Shown here in pieces: positions 13,195 to 23,344 of a stretch of 64,000 nucleotides of DNA. This DNA comes from Anisakis pegreffii (taxonomy: Eukaryota; Nematoda; Chromadorea; Rhabditida; Anisakidae): the NCBI GenBank assembly GCA_035041965.1, contig JAPYMA010003038.1:248001-312000 (forward strand). Reading direction: 5' to 3'. Under the pieces are notes generated by a model. It made no database searches. It was not told the origin of the DNA and saw nothing but the letters and a program-made list of their open reading frames with translations. Position 1 is the first letter of the stretch. Each line of letters begins with the position of its first letter. A program made the translations under genes and the position numbers.

Positions 13195-16100
13195 ATGATT
13201 GCCTTAGCAGAGCATGATGAATTATACTCGTTACAGTTTTTCGGTATGAAATGTCATTTAGTGCTTCAATTCGTCTGAAAATCAAACGATTCATCGGCAA
13301 AATCAGTGCACTTAAATCGTTATAACCACCTATTAGTTGCATACACCCACTAGTCATGCCTCCCCTATGTTGTTTACGCCTCACACTGTTGTTCCTTCAT
13401 TTGATAATTAAAATTGAAAAATGAAAATTTCGGCAACAGCATTAAATAGTGCCATTTTGATAGAACATGCAGTCATTAGGTGAGTCTAAAAATGTGGAAC
13501 TTTGCAGAGTGGTGATCGTGAGCCGAAGGATATTCACGAACATTACCAAAAATTGATGTGTCAACTTTCAATGAGCAATTCTTCACTTCTGCGTGAAAAT
13601 GAATCGTTTCGTGCACGCTTTCAGGTTCCGTTTTTGTTTGCAACCGAACTGCATGAGAGATTTTTTGCAACATCATGTTAAAAAAGTCAAACTCGAATCA
13701 AGTCACTCTCATATAGATCTGCTTTGAATTTGAAGCTTACATAATCAAGATACATCGATATGTTCGTACTTTTTGCGAACGATACATCTTTCAAGTAGAA
13801 TAAAGACTAAACAATAATGCTAAATCAAATTTTCCATCAATGAATTACTTTAATCTTTCAGCATTTACAAATGCTCCTCCAAGATCATATTGATCACTTA
13901 CACAATATCTATTACACTCTTTATCTTAATGGTTTTTCAACAATTGAATTTCCCGATGGTATTATTCTATGCATTTTCATATTTCATTGTTGTTTATCTG
14001 AGCGGTTGTCATAGCGATTTCAATCGTTTATAAATTTTAAAAGCATCTGGAAGTTGTGTTGACATTATTTCAGGGCTAACTTATGATTCACATGTAGTAT
14101 AATCGATTACTCTAAAGACAGAAGGGCCAGCCAATTAACTGAACTATTAAGCTCGGGCTTCTTACAGGAGAAAAGGTTGATTTATCACAGTTCCGTGGTA
14201 TCGAACTTGGACTTATACAGAGGGATGCTCCGAATTTATTACGTAGACCTGAAGGTACTCGAGGTCCTTTACTGAGCCCAGTTGTTCTCAAGGAGGATCA
14301 GCGCAATCCGCATAACGGTTCAATGCAATTTGTTAACGTTTGAAACCGAACATTTTGATCATTAAATCCCGACGCACAAATATCCTTGTTTACTTGACTG
14401 ATATTCGTTTCACTGCTGACAATGAGCATATTCGCTATTATTATAATACTTGAATGCACCCATTCGATCGCTATCGTTCGTTCGCCTTTTAGACTATCGC
14501 TATCTGAATTTTGCTTACGATCAGATAAAAATAAACTCTTCACGGCTTCTGTTCTATTAATTATAATAAAGTTTTGCAATGACCTGGTTCATCAATTCCA
14601 CCAGTCGTAAGTCCTTCATTGTTTGAAAAGCTTTTTTTAACGAAAAAATTCATTTTCAGCAGTAGACGAGCTCTCTGAACTTGTTTCAACACTTCTTCGC
14701 AAGAGAGTTAGTTTTTCTCCAGCCGAACTGGAATTTCAATTGCACAGCTGAATCTATTTATCCGGTTTTAAGTCGTTATTGCACCGTTTAATGCAATTTC
14801 CGTTGAAGTTCAATGAGATGGATTTCTCATATTCGTTTCCAAGATCCGTTGTTTTATATTCAGGATTCTGAAACCGATCGGCAAAGTGATTCGTCGCGGG
14901 GTCAAAATGAACGCGATAAGGAAGAATTGCGCGTTGCAATGCTGAAATGCATAACAAAATCGAAATATGATGATGTCGATGATTATTTACAGTGGTTGAA
15001 CGATTGCAGTTCGGTAAAACGTTCAGAAGTTCAACATCATTAAACTGGCTTCGATGAGCATCTCGTTAACCGTACTGTTCAGTTTTCACGAACGGTCAAG
15101 ACATCCTTTATGTGAATGAATTTCACGTGATGAAAAGAAGCATTATAGTTGAGCATTCAGTTTGATAGGATGTGTCTAAGAATTCAACGAAGTAATTTCA
15201 GACGGCATCGAAATTACGAACTAATCGTGATATGTGGAATGAACATTTGTCGGATGTTGATGAATTGGAACGAGTCGGTTCAAAATCTGAAGATTGCATA
15301 CGTAAAGAACATCAGCAGTGTGATACTGCTGATCAACTGAAGGAATCTTTGCATGATATGAAAAAATTTCGCAGAGCTGAGAGTGAAACAAGGTGAACTT
15401 TGATATAAACAGTTCGAATTGAATTGCCCAAATAAGCAGTTTACATCTTCACAGCCTTTGCCTTTGTTCCTTTGGACCTTTTATTGCAGAAAGTCTTTTA
15501 TTGCCAAGGTTCTTTCATCAGAGGATGCGTCTCACCTACCAGTACAGTTGGATGCAAAATCGGTTGCAAATAAATTTGTAGGCAAGCCTCGTGTAGTATT
15601 ATTGTACATCTTTGTTGACTGATGCGGCGAAGATATCAAAGATGAAGGTATAAAGAGAAGGAAATATGATAGGTGACATTCGCATGATGACAGTATAACT
15701 GATCCTTTAACGACTACCCCAAAATGACGATGAAATTAAAAGTGATGATAAAGTTAAGCAGCAAATTTTGGTTCCCGACTGGAACCGTGAAAAAAACCAA
15801 TTTTCAATACCCGTTGTGAGAAACGCAGTGAAGTCGATTTTCGATGACACCGAACAAGGTCGAACGAGAATCACCTTGTTCGGTGAAATTATTGAAAAAA
15901 AAATGTTTCGATTGCCAACTTTCCTTATCTGTGAAGTTGAATGCTCATCTTAGAATGAAGAAAGCATTATATCGGATAATTTGAAACTGAATTTTTGTAG
16001 AGTACCAACCGATCCGAGCAGTAACAGTGAAGAGCTAACGAAAATACAGCGCTCTTCTCCGAAACAACGAACCACTAGACACAGGTGAAATATCAGTGCT

Positions 16101-16500
16101 GTTTCGTATCTATGATTGCTGGGATGTCATCTTATTGGAAGAGCTTGCAATCCAGAATATTTTCTATTCTTATATGCTTTTGGTCCGTATATGCTTCTGT
16201 CACGGATTTTCTTCAGTGAGCATTATCAGATGAAGCCAGAATTGTGCCATTGATGTTTTTTACCTGTTCAATAGCAGTCGATGAAGACGATGATGCATTT
16301 CAGTCATATATGTATAGTTTGCATTTGAGTTGAACAGCTTGAGTTACAGGGCAATGTCTGTTGGCTGCAATAAGATGAATGGTTTTGTGTCAGCAAGACA
16401 GAACGGAAACGTGAAGAAAGCAGCACCGAGGAGATCGCTAGCAAATCTTTCATCGATGCGAGCCAATAGCAACAAATCACCACGGAGAAACCTCATTTGA
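13195..16500 (+). CDS. Unidentified multi-exon coiled-coil gene
   Basis: Exons 13508-13624, 13862-13931, 14168-14317, 14660-14706, 14864-15013, 15202-15392, 15490-15577, about 15757-15877 and 16001-16084 join without any frame break. They give about 290 residues with helical heptad-like stretches (QLSMSNSSLLRENESFRARF, DELSELVSTLLRKR, DQLKESLHDMKKFRRAE), a linker with LLRRPEGTRGPLLSP, and acidic and Ser-rich segments. A small exon at 13195-13243 precedes it but ends in phase 1 and does not join 13508 directly. Candidate last exons near 16265 and 16397-16500 (basic tail, KKAAPRRSLANLSSM, stop at 16498) did not join 16084 in frame, so the 3' end is unresolved. Most acceptors are TTTCAG-like. 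A cytoskeletal or centrosomal scaffold is the usual guess for such composition, but no domain proves it. Confidence 0.55.
15848..15885. repeat. 13-bp perfect inverted repeat inside an exon
   Basis: CACCGAACAAGGT at 15848-15860 is exactly inverted at 15873-15885 (ACCTTGTTCGGTG) with a 12-base loop. It sits at the end of a predicted exon, and the proposed splice donor at 15878 falls inside the right arm. Confidence 0.9.
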
Positions 16501-17944
16501 AAATGATCGGGTGATTGTTGATGAGTTGGACAATGATTATGATAGTTAATATTGTTTGTATAAGATTAAGTATCTAAGTTTAACAAAGAGAAACTAATCG
16601 TTTCGTATTGTTGCAGGTTGCATTCAAAATGGAATCATTCAATTTTTTTCAAGAAATTGAGTGGGTTCATTACAGGAATTCGAATCACATTGCTTGTTCA
16701 GTTCGGTGTTTTTTGCAAAATTATAAACAGAAAACAATAATGACACTTATGTAGGTGCAGTTATACAAGAATAGCACTATTAAGATCTGGAATCATTTTT
16801 CAATTAGCTTCAGTTGTAAATTCGTTGATTTGTGTGGTGTTGAATGCGCAATGTTCAAATCGTCTTCATTTTTATCTTGTGATCGATTGCAGCTAATGTG
16901 GTGATTCTTTTAAATTTAAAGAGTGTTTTTGATATTTGAATGTTTCAAAGTTGCTATTTTTCAGCAAATTTCTCGAGAATTTCGTTGCTTTCTATCGGAT
17001 CTGTCTTTTGGAAGCTGAAGCAAAGCATTTAGATTTGAATTTCTCTCATTCGATATCATTTATATGATCATTCAATGCTAATTGTAAGCACAAATCGTGG
17101 CCTATTTCTGCCCAAATGCGAACATACTCAACGAAATGCAATCGCTAATTAAAAGTGATCGCTTGAATTAAACATTTTTTTGCCTGTTAAGAAAACGTAT
17201 TTGTCCAGTGATATAGTACAACTATTGTACGTTTTGATAATCGTGTTTTTTGCATAAGTTTAACGGATGGCATAAATATTTTTAAAACATACGTGTTCGT
17301 ATGTGTGTGTTTGCATTATTGCAAAACTGCATAAAATAAAAACCAGTAAATGTGATTGTTGAATAGGTGGTATCTTGTTAGAGGTGTTTAGGCTTCTTGT
17401 TAATCAATCAGTGTCTTAACTGGAACTTTAAAAGGTGAAATTATTCACTATATAGTAGAATTTTCTAAATGTAGTGAACGTTCGATTACCCAAGGAATTT
17501 AACAACAAACTCTGCAAACTGCAAAAAAATGAGTGAGAAATAAAGACAACTCATTGATTAATACACTATGTAGGCAGCGATAATAAAAATTCGATAATAT
17601 GCAGTTGACGATATGCAGTTATAAAAATAAAAATATGATAATATACAATTAGAAAAAAAAGGCAGTTTTTATGACGCAAATGATGCACACTACGGATGGC
17701 GCTTGCGAGACAATCTGATTTCAGCTTCATTCCTGAGAGTTAGCCTTATGGCGAACCGGACTTACATCGAAGAATGTCAATTTTTTTTGTTTCGATTGGT
17801 TTGAACGGAAGTCTTCCTCAGCGAAGCTGTTCTGAGATAACAACACCCACATAACAGCCGTTTAAGTCGGCAGTGTAATAATAAATAATTTTACCGCAGC
17901 GGTATTCATAAACATTGTTTTTTCTATGGTTTCTAACAATTCAG
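16501..17944. other. Intergenic, no gene seen
   Basis: AT-rich, including runs of GATAAT and AAAATAAAAA near 17575-17660 where GATAATATGCAGTT-like words recur. No supported exon. Confidence 0.5.
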
Positions 17945-19320
17945 AACAAAGCTCTGAACTTATTTGAGACTCTTAAAAGCTTGCTAAAATTATGTTGCCC
18001 ATACGTTACCAGAATACTGTCGAAAACGTCAAATTTTATGCAGAGGAAACATGGTTTACAAGCACGTCTGACCGAATTTGTTCATCTTCTGCCATCTTCT
18101 CATGCAAAATCAGATAGATGTGCGAGACGTTACGAGATAGGATTTTGATCTTTTCATGGCATTTTCTGCGTTATTGAACAGCACATATCAAGTACTTCAG
18201 TGACTTTTAAGTTTCGATTACCCAACTGCTGCTGTTCTACTCTAATTGGAGAAAACTATATTCGAGTCGTGCACAGTGGTATTGATGAGGTCGTTTGCAA
18301 TGAATTCTACTGGAAGCGGTTAGCAAGTGGGTTACGTCGGAAGGGTCCTGGTGACATGTTTTCTTGGAGAATATTCAGTAATACTAGACACAAGAGACAA
18401 CCTCCCAAAACACTGTCATCAAAACTCTTAAAGTGGAGGAATCAGATTCAAAGTAAATATCCTGTCCTCATTTCTGTGTCATGTTCTGAACTCTAGACAA
18501 GGTCTATTAATGAAACTGTTTAATTCATTAATTCACTTACTAACGTTATCGATGTTAGGAAGTGAATCAATGAAACTGGAATGGGCTGATTCATTTGGTA
18601 GCAATTTCTACCAACAGTTAAATTCACGACCCATGATCAAACTCTCGATCCCAGCGGTCGCCACAAGCTGGCGATTACCTATATTTCGATATTGTTTCAT
18701 GTCATGGGTTTATGATTCAATTCCTGCTGATGGCATTATTGTTGATGCGTTGGACCAGTCGGTAACGATGTCTACTAAATCCGTTGTAACTTTCCGGTTT
18801 CCTTGATCATTATATATCGTTGATACAGCGCGATGAGCGAATACCTAAAAACTGTTCCAAAAACATCTTTTTCATGATATGATGCGCTGAAATATGTAAT
18901 TCATCCTTCTTATGCAAACCTTTCAGTTTTGTCATCATTCGTTCATTCTGCTTGAAATCCAATAAAATGTATCCATCTCTATCATTGAGTTTTTTTCTCT
19001 AATCCGATGCAGATTCAATGCAGATCTCATTCAAGTGGAATCGCTGAAGTTGCATCACTACTCGCTTTCGTTTTACCCAATAACTGTTTTTGTTCCTATA
19101 ATTCAAACAAGTGCTTGGCAATAAATTGGAAGCCTCGATTGATGGATTCAGCAAAATAATTATTCAGCTACAAACGAAATGAGTTAATTTTGTGAAAGTT
19201 ACTGGATGTGGATGCTATGTGCAATGAATCAACCCGTTCAAAATATTTCCACTTTCACAGAAATATCCAAGAAAGCACATTGCGGATGCAATGATGTACA
19301 TTAGGAGCACCTTATTTTAA
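17945..19320 (+). CDS. Unidentified 5-exon gene, 3' end complete
   Basis: Exons 17945-18128, 18201-18452, 18618-18707, 19024-19085 and 19261-19320 (TAA) join with every phase matching (1, 1, 1, 0), giving about 215 residues to a stop. Sequence landmarks are HGLQARLTEFVHLLPSSHAK, NCCCSTLIGENYIRVVHSG, EVVCNEFYWKRLASGLRRKG, FTTHDQTLDPSGRHK, a hydrophobic LAITYISILFHVM, LHHYSLSFYPIT and a C-terminus ending MMYIRSTLF. Acceptors are CAG or AG after T-rich DNA; donors include GTAAAT, GTTTAT and GTTTTT. The start codon was not found. I know no family with these landmarks. The first exon is the least certain, because a second frame is also open there. Confidence 0.48.
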
Positions 19321-20949
19321 CTGGCAATTCTCTGACAAAGTCCACCAGCAGCAGTGGGTACAATAATTGCAAACCTAAGTGTTAAAACCCGATCCAATCA
19401 GATTTCTATTCATTACGAAAATATTTCACTCAGCATACTTCTTTCTGCGAAATTTCTGCACGTTCGCACGTAACATCCGTGATTCGATGATGATGTTAAA
19501 TTCGACTGGTCTTTCTCATGAAACGTTCATGTCTCAATATTACGGCATTACATTGCTACAATTAAGTGTAACTGTTTCATAGCAATAGGTGCCATATGAT
19601 GCATTGCCATAGCTACGATATTAATCTACCTCAATTGAAACAGATTAGTCAACAAACAAATAATGAGATTAATAGATTTGCAGTTGACTATTAGATCAAT
19701 CCAGAATAATAATATTCAGTTGGTAAACTCGTTCATGTACCTTCTCAAATCTCGTCAGCAATAGTCCTTGAGAGATAATTGCACACTTGCACGGTCTATT
19801 CAGCATAATTTCGCTCGTTCCGTGAAACTTTTTTCCCAACAAACAACCAAAATAAGTCTTTCGTGCATCATTTAACGGATGCTGACTTAACGGATGCATT
19901 TAACGAAGCATTCAAACGTTAAAAACTCAACAAGAAGAGCCCAATTAAAGATAATTATGCAAAATCGAGAACTCAGAAAGTTTGTCGCATTCAATGTGTA
20001 AAAATTCTCATTCTGCCAGAAAACGATAGTCAAATTAAAATTGAATGTATACTCGAATTCTTATGAAGACACTGATATGTCTGCATGAATTAGTAATTGA
20101 ATGTCTTTCATTATCGAACAGCGCATGAACGATAATCGTCAAAGCACTGCGAGCATGAGAGGCGTGATATCGATAATGAAGCTTCAACACTTGAAGGTCA
20201 CTAAGTTTTGCGTGATGATCGATATATTTTCCTATACGACTGTTCATGTAACGTCTAATTACGAATGGTATGAGAGATCATGAAGGTATCCAATTACACT
20301 GCATCATTTTACAATTACAAATCGCAAATGGAAAAGAAACGTTTTATATGAAAGCGTAGATTGAAGGAAATCGCATAAGATGAACATCAAAAACTTGTTT
20401 GTGAAAAGCATTGCTCGTTGATAAGAATGTTTCTTATTCATCGATATTCAACTGGAATGACAACATACCGCTAATTCAATGAAAGCTTCATCGAATGACC
20501 ACCCTAAAACTTGTCTCTTGCTGATCATTCTTTTTAAAAGTGATTCTTCAATCGCGTTCTGTTAGTGATCAGTTCTCTTTTGAAAGTGGATGTTCTAATG
20601 TTCATTGCTCAAGTATTCGATGATCATTTTGTTTGGTCGCCGTTCATATGTGGAATTATTGCCTGATTATTAATGCTATTTTTTATCAAAATTTTCTTGC
20701 CCAATATTTAGTTTCTTGTTTTCTTCAGAAAACAACCCATCGAAAGTTCCGACCCTAGATTGAAGGAAGTGGAAGATTGAAGAAATTGAACATCCTAAAT
20801 TACAACGGATTTTCACAGGGATCTCCACTAGATTCGGTGCTTCAATTCGAGAGGAATCAAGCCAAAAATTCCAACCAATTTGCACTCGTTTGCGATCGGC
20901 TTCATTCCAAGTGGAAAATCAGTAATCGTTCGAGTGTTCAAACCAAAGG
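19321..20949. other. Intergenic, no gene seen
   Basis: AT-rich with short open frames on both strands and no splice-consistent exon chain. It presumably contains the promoter of the gene starting at 20960. Confidence 0.45.
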
Positions 20950-20959
20950 CTATTTCAGG
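20950..20959 (+). promoter_or_regulatory. Likely spliced-leader acceptor
   Basis: TATTTCAG ends at 20958, leaving a single G before the ATG at 20960 of a signal-peptide gene. No upstream coding exon fits, so this is best read as a trans-splice acceptor rather than a cis intron end. Confidence 0.5.
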
Positions 20960-22868
20960 ATGATGTTAAGGCCGCTTCTGCTGTTTGTTTTCACTGCCTC
21001 TGTTAATGCATTAACCTGTAATTTCTTGGCTAAGAATCAAGCTGGTTTCTTTGTGGAGGTATTGTTCACATTACGTTGTCATTGATGTGCATATTAGCTA
21101 TGACAGGCACTAAAATATCAACATTTTTTCATGCCATTTCAGACGAAATTCGTACGAATTGTTGAAAGAAATAGCAAAATACAACAATATGGTAACTTTC
21201 AAGATGAGAAATCTTATGCACTGTTGTTTATTACTACTTTCAGGCGTTTGGACCTTGTGCACGTGGAACATCGTACTGCGCATCAAGGGTAGTTACAACA
21301 TCCGGATGGGAAGCACCTGTTTTTGAATTATTCGAATGGTACTGTGAGAATATACATAATGTTAGTTTCTGACTGCATTGCATTTGTTTTCAAATGAATG
21401 ACTGTACTGAAATGCGCTCGAAGGAGAAAACAGGCGATAGTCAACATTAGGGCTTGCACGAGAAAGGCTTAATCATTTCCAGCCATTCATACGCAGTCAT
21501 GTTTGTTGTTTGCCACCTATCATTGATAAACGGTCTAGGAAATAGATGCAGATCAGACTAATGACATGTTGCACGACAGCTTGATGAACTTATGCGTAAC
21601 ATTTAATTGAACATTCAACTGATTATTCGGCTCTTTATTAGTTTATATCACGCTCATCTCGATGCATTTCTATGTAGACTAATGGAGATAATCACATTTT
21701 CTAATGAGAACGAAGAGAAACAAAATTCAACGATATTTTGGGTTCATGAATCCGTTTGTTAATTCCTTCCCACGATTAAGAATATTTCGAGAGCTGCACA
21801 GTGACATGTAATATGTCGTTTTCTTCCATGAGATTTGTTCGGCTTCAATATTCCGTCTGTTAATCGAACTTCTAAAGACTGCAAGTCTCTTTACTTCGCT
21901 ATTTGGAATCATTTTCGTTCCATCGAAATGTCCATATATTCTCATCGAGATCACTCATTGTGAGAATTCACTGTTGAAGTGAGCGAAATTGTTCCATTCA
22001 AAAGGATCTTAAGCTTGAATGTCAAGTACATTTCCATAATTTCTGATCGAAATTATTAATCGTAAGTATGTAAGTGCTTGATGGTTAGATGAAAATCCAT
22101 TGCGGATGTTTTTTTCTCGCTTTTTAAATAAACTCTGAACATTTAGTTTTTTTTAAATTCAAACGATTTGATTTATACGATGCATTTCTTTCGGAAAAAT
22201 CGAAATTTCCGAAATATCAGAATTCAGCTGATGTTAATAACACTGAGAGAAAATGAACTTGAAGCATTCCAAATAGGTGTTTGAGAATCAAGAACTTCAT
22301 ACTCGCATGCAACAGAACTGTTATTGGCTTAGACCCGAGACGACAAGATGCCTGTCTGTGCATAGAAAGTGCAGTATACTTGCGGCATGATTATTAGTAT
22401 CGTTATATGAACCAATCAATTCGAATTTGAATAATTTGTTCTGTTGTATTTGTTCAACAATTTGTTGATTTTAACTCCTTTCTGATTAGTTACGAACATA
22501 TTGGTTTAAAAAAGTGGTTTTAAACATGTCACGCATCGATATTTGAAAAGTTGTTCGATCCCGGGATAATCATCCCGGGATCGAAAATCGACCCCGAGAT
22601 TGAAAAAAACGTCGGGATTTTGTAAAGCCTACTCAACATATCGCGAATTATCGAAATGCTATTTGCATCAAACTTGAAGGTGACGTCGTATCTGAAGGTG
22701 TCAGTGCCACCGAATCAAGGATGCTTCACGTATGCACGTGATGAGCATTTGTGCTTTTGCAACACAGATCTGTGCAATACACGACCATTCATCGCGTCGA
22801 TTTTCAACGGCTACCGAGAAGCCGTGCGAAGAGGGAATGAAGCCAAACGAACTGAATTAATTGGGTAA
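20960..22868 (+). CDS. Secreted Ly6/uPAR-like (three-finger) protein
   Basis: Three exons join in phase 0: 20960-21058, 21244-21360 and 22680-22868 (stop TAA-type end after ELIG), giving about 134 residues. Residues 1-17 form a signal peptide (RPLLLFVFTASVNA) followed by LTC. Cysteines then fall as PC, YC, YC, GC, CFC and finally the DLCNT motif, with about eight in all. The closing CN and spacing are the hallmark of Ly6/CD59-type domains, common as secreted or GPI-anchored proteins in nematodes. A basic tail follows the domain (YREAVRRGNEAKR) rather than a hydrophobic GPI signal, so it is probably secreted. An additional AG-bounded stretch at 21143-21191 would break frame and was left out. 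The acceptor of the last exon (AACTTGAAG) is weak, and 22701 is an alternative. Confidence 0.6.
22554..22585. repeat. Perfect 14-bp palindrome, 4-base loop
   Basis: TTCGATCCCGGGAT at 22554-22567 is followed by AATC and its exact inverse at 22572-22585. A degenerate third copy of the half-site (GACCCCGAGATTG) follows, and GTCGGGATTTTG closes the region at about 22620. It is GC-rich DNA in an AT-rich intron of the Ly6-like gene. Confidence 0.95.
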
Positions 22869-23344
22869 TCAGTGAGAAATTTCTGCTATCAAACATCTAA
22901 TCCCATTGGAAGTGCACCGGTTTATTGTTATTTTTCTTGATTTAATAGAAGAAAATGACGATTTGTCGCTGTAAATTTCGTGGATTGAATTTTCAGTTTT
23001 TTTTCAGTTCTGAGCAACAGTGTTAGGCTGCATTCCAATTTTGACTTTCTTATGAGTGTCAAGAAATATCACTATGAAACAATGTGATACGAATGAGAAC
23101 TGGAGAAGGGATTGTTATCGTTTCGAGAAGGACTTAATAAATCCTCTGAGCAACTGTTAAAGAGGTGCTTGAAGTATGCGTGAGAGGATGAAATGAACAA
23201 TCAAATTTGAAAATTCCTATTCATATCAGGCTTGATGGAATTCATGGCTGATTGAATGGTTCAGTGTTCATTTATGTCAGCTTAAGTTTCTTTATTTGAG
23301 AAAAAAAGAGTGTTTAGATGTTACAAAACAATGAATATTGTTGA
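22869..23344. other. Intergenic, nothing seen
   Basis: AT-rich DNA between the Ly6-like gene and the next exon chain, with no open frame of note. Confidence 0.5.

Noticed and set aside
18510..18806. 98-codon plus-strand frame
   Set aside because: The shorter splice-bounded exon 18618-18707 in another frame fits the flanking exons in phase; this one is its shadow.
21143..21191. AG/GT-bounded candidate exon in the Ly6-like gene
   Set aside because: Including it breaks the frame; direct joining of 21058 to 21244 keeps frame and cysteine spacing.
22554..22590. Possible tRNA T-arm (GTTCGATCC)
   Set aside because: The palindrome pairs with itself and no acceptor, D or anticodon stems surround it. 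I found no tRNA elsewhere in the window.
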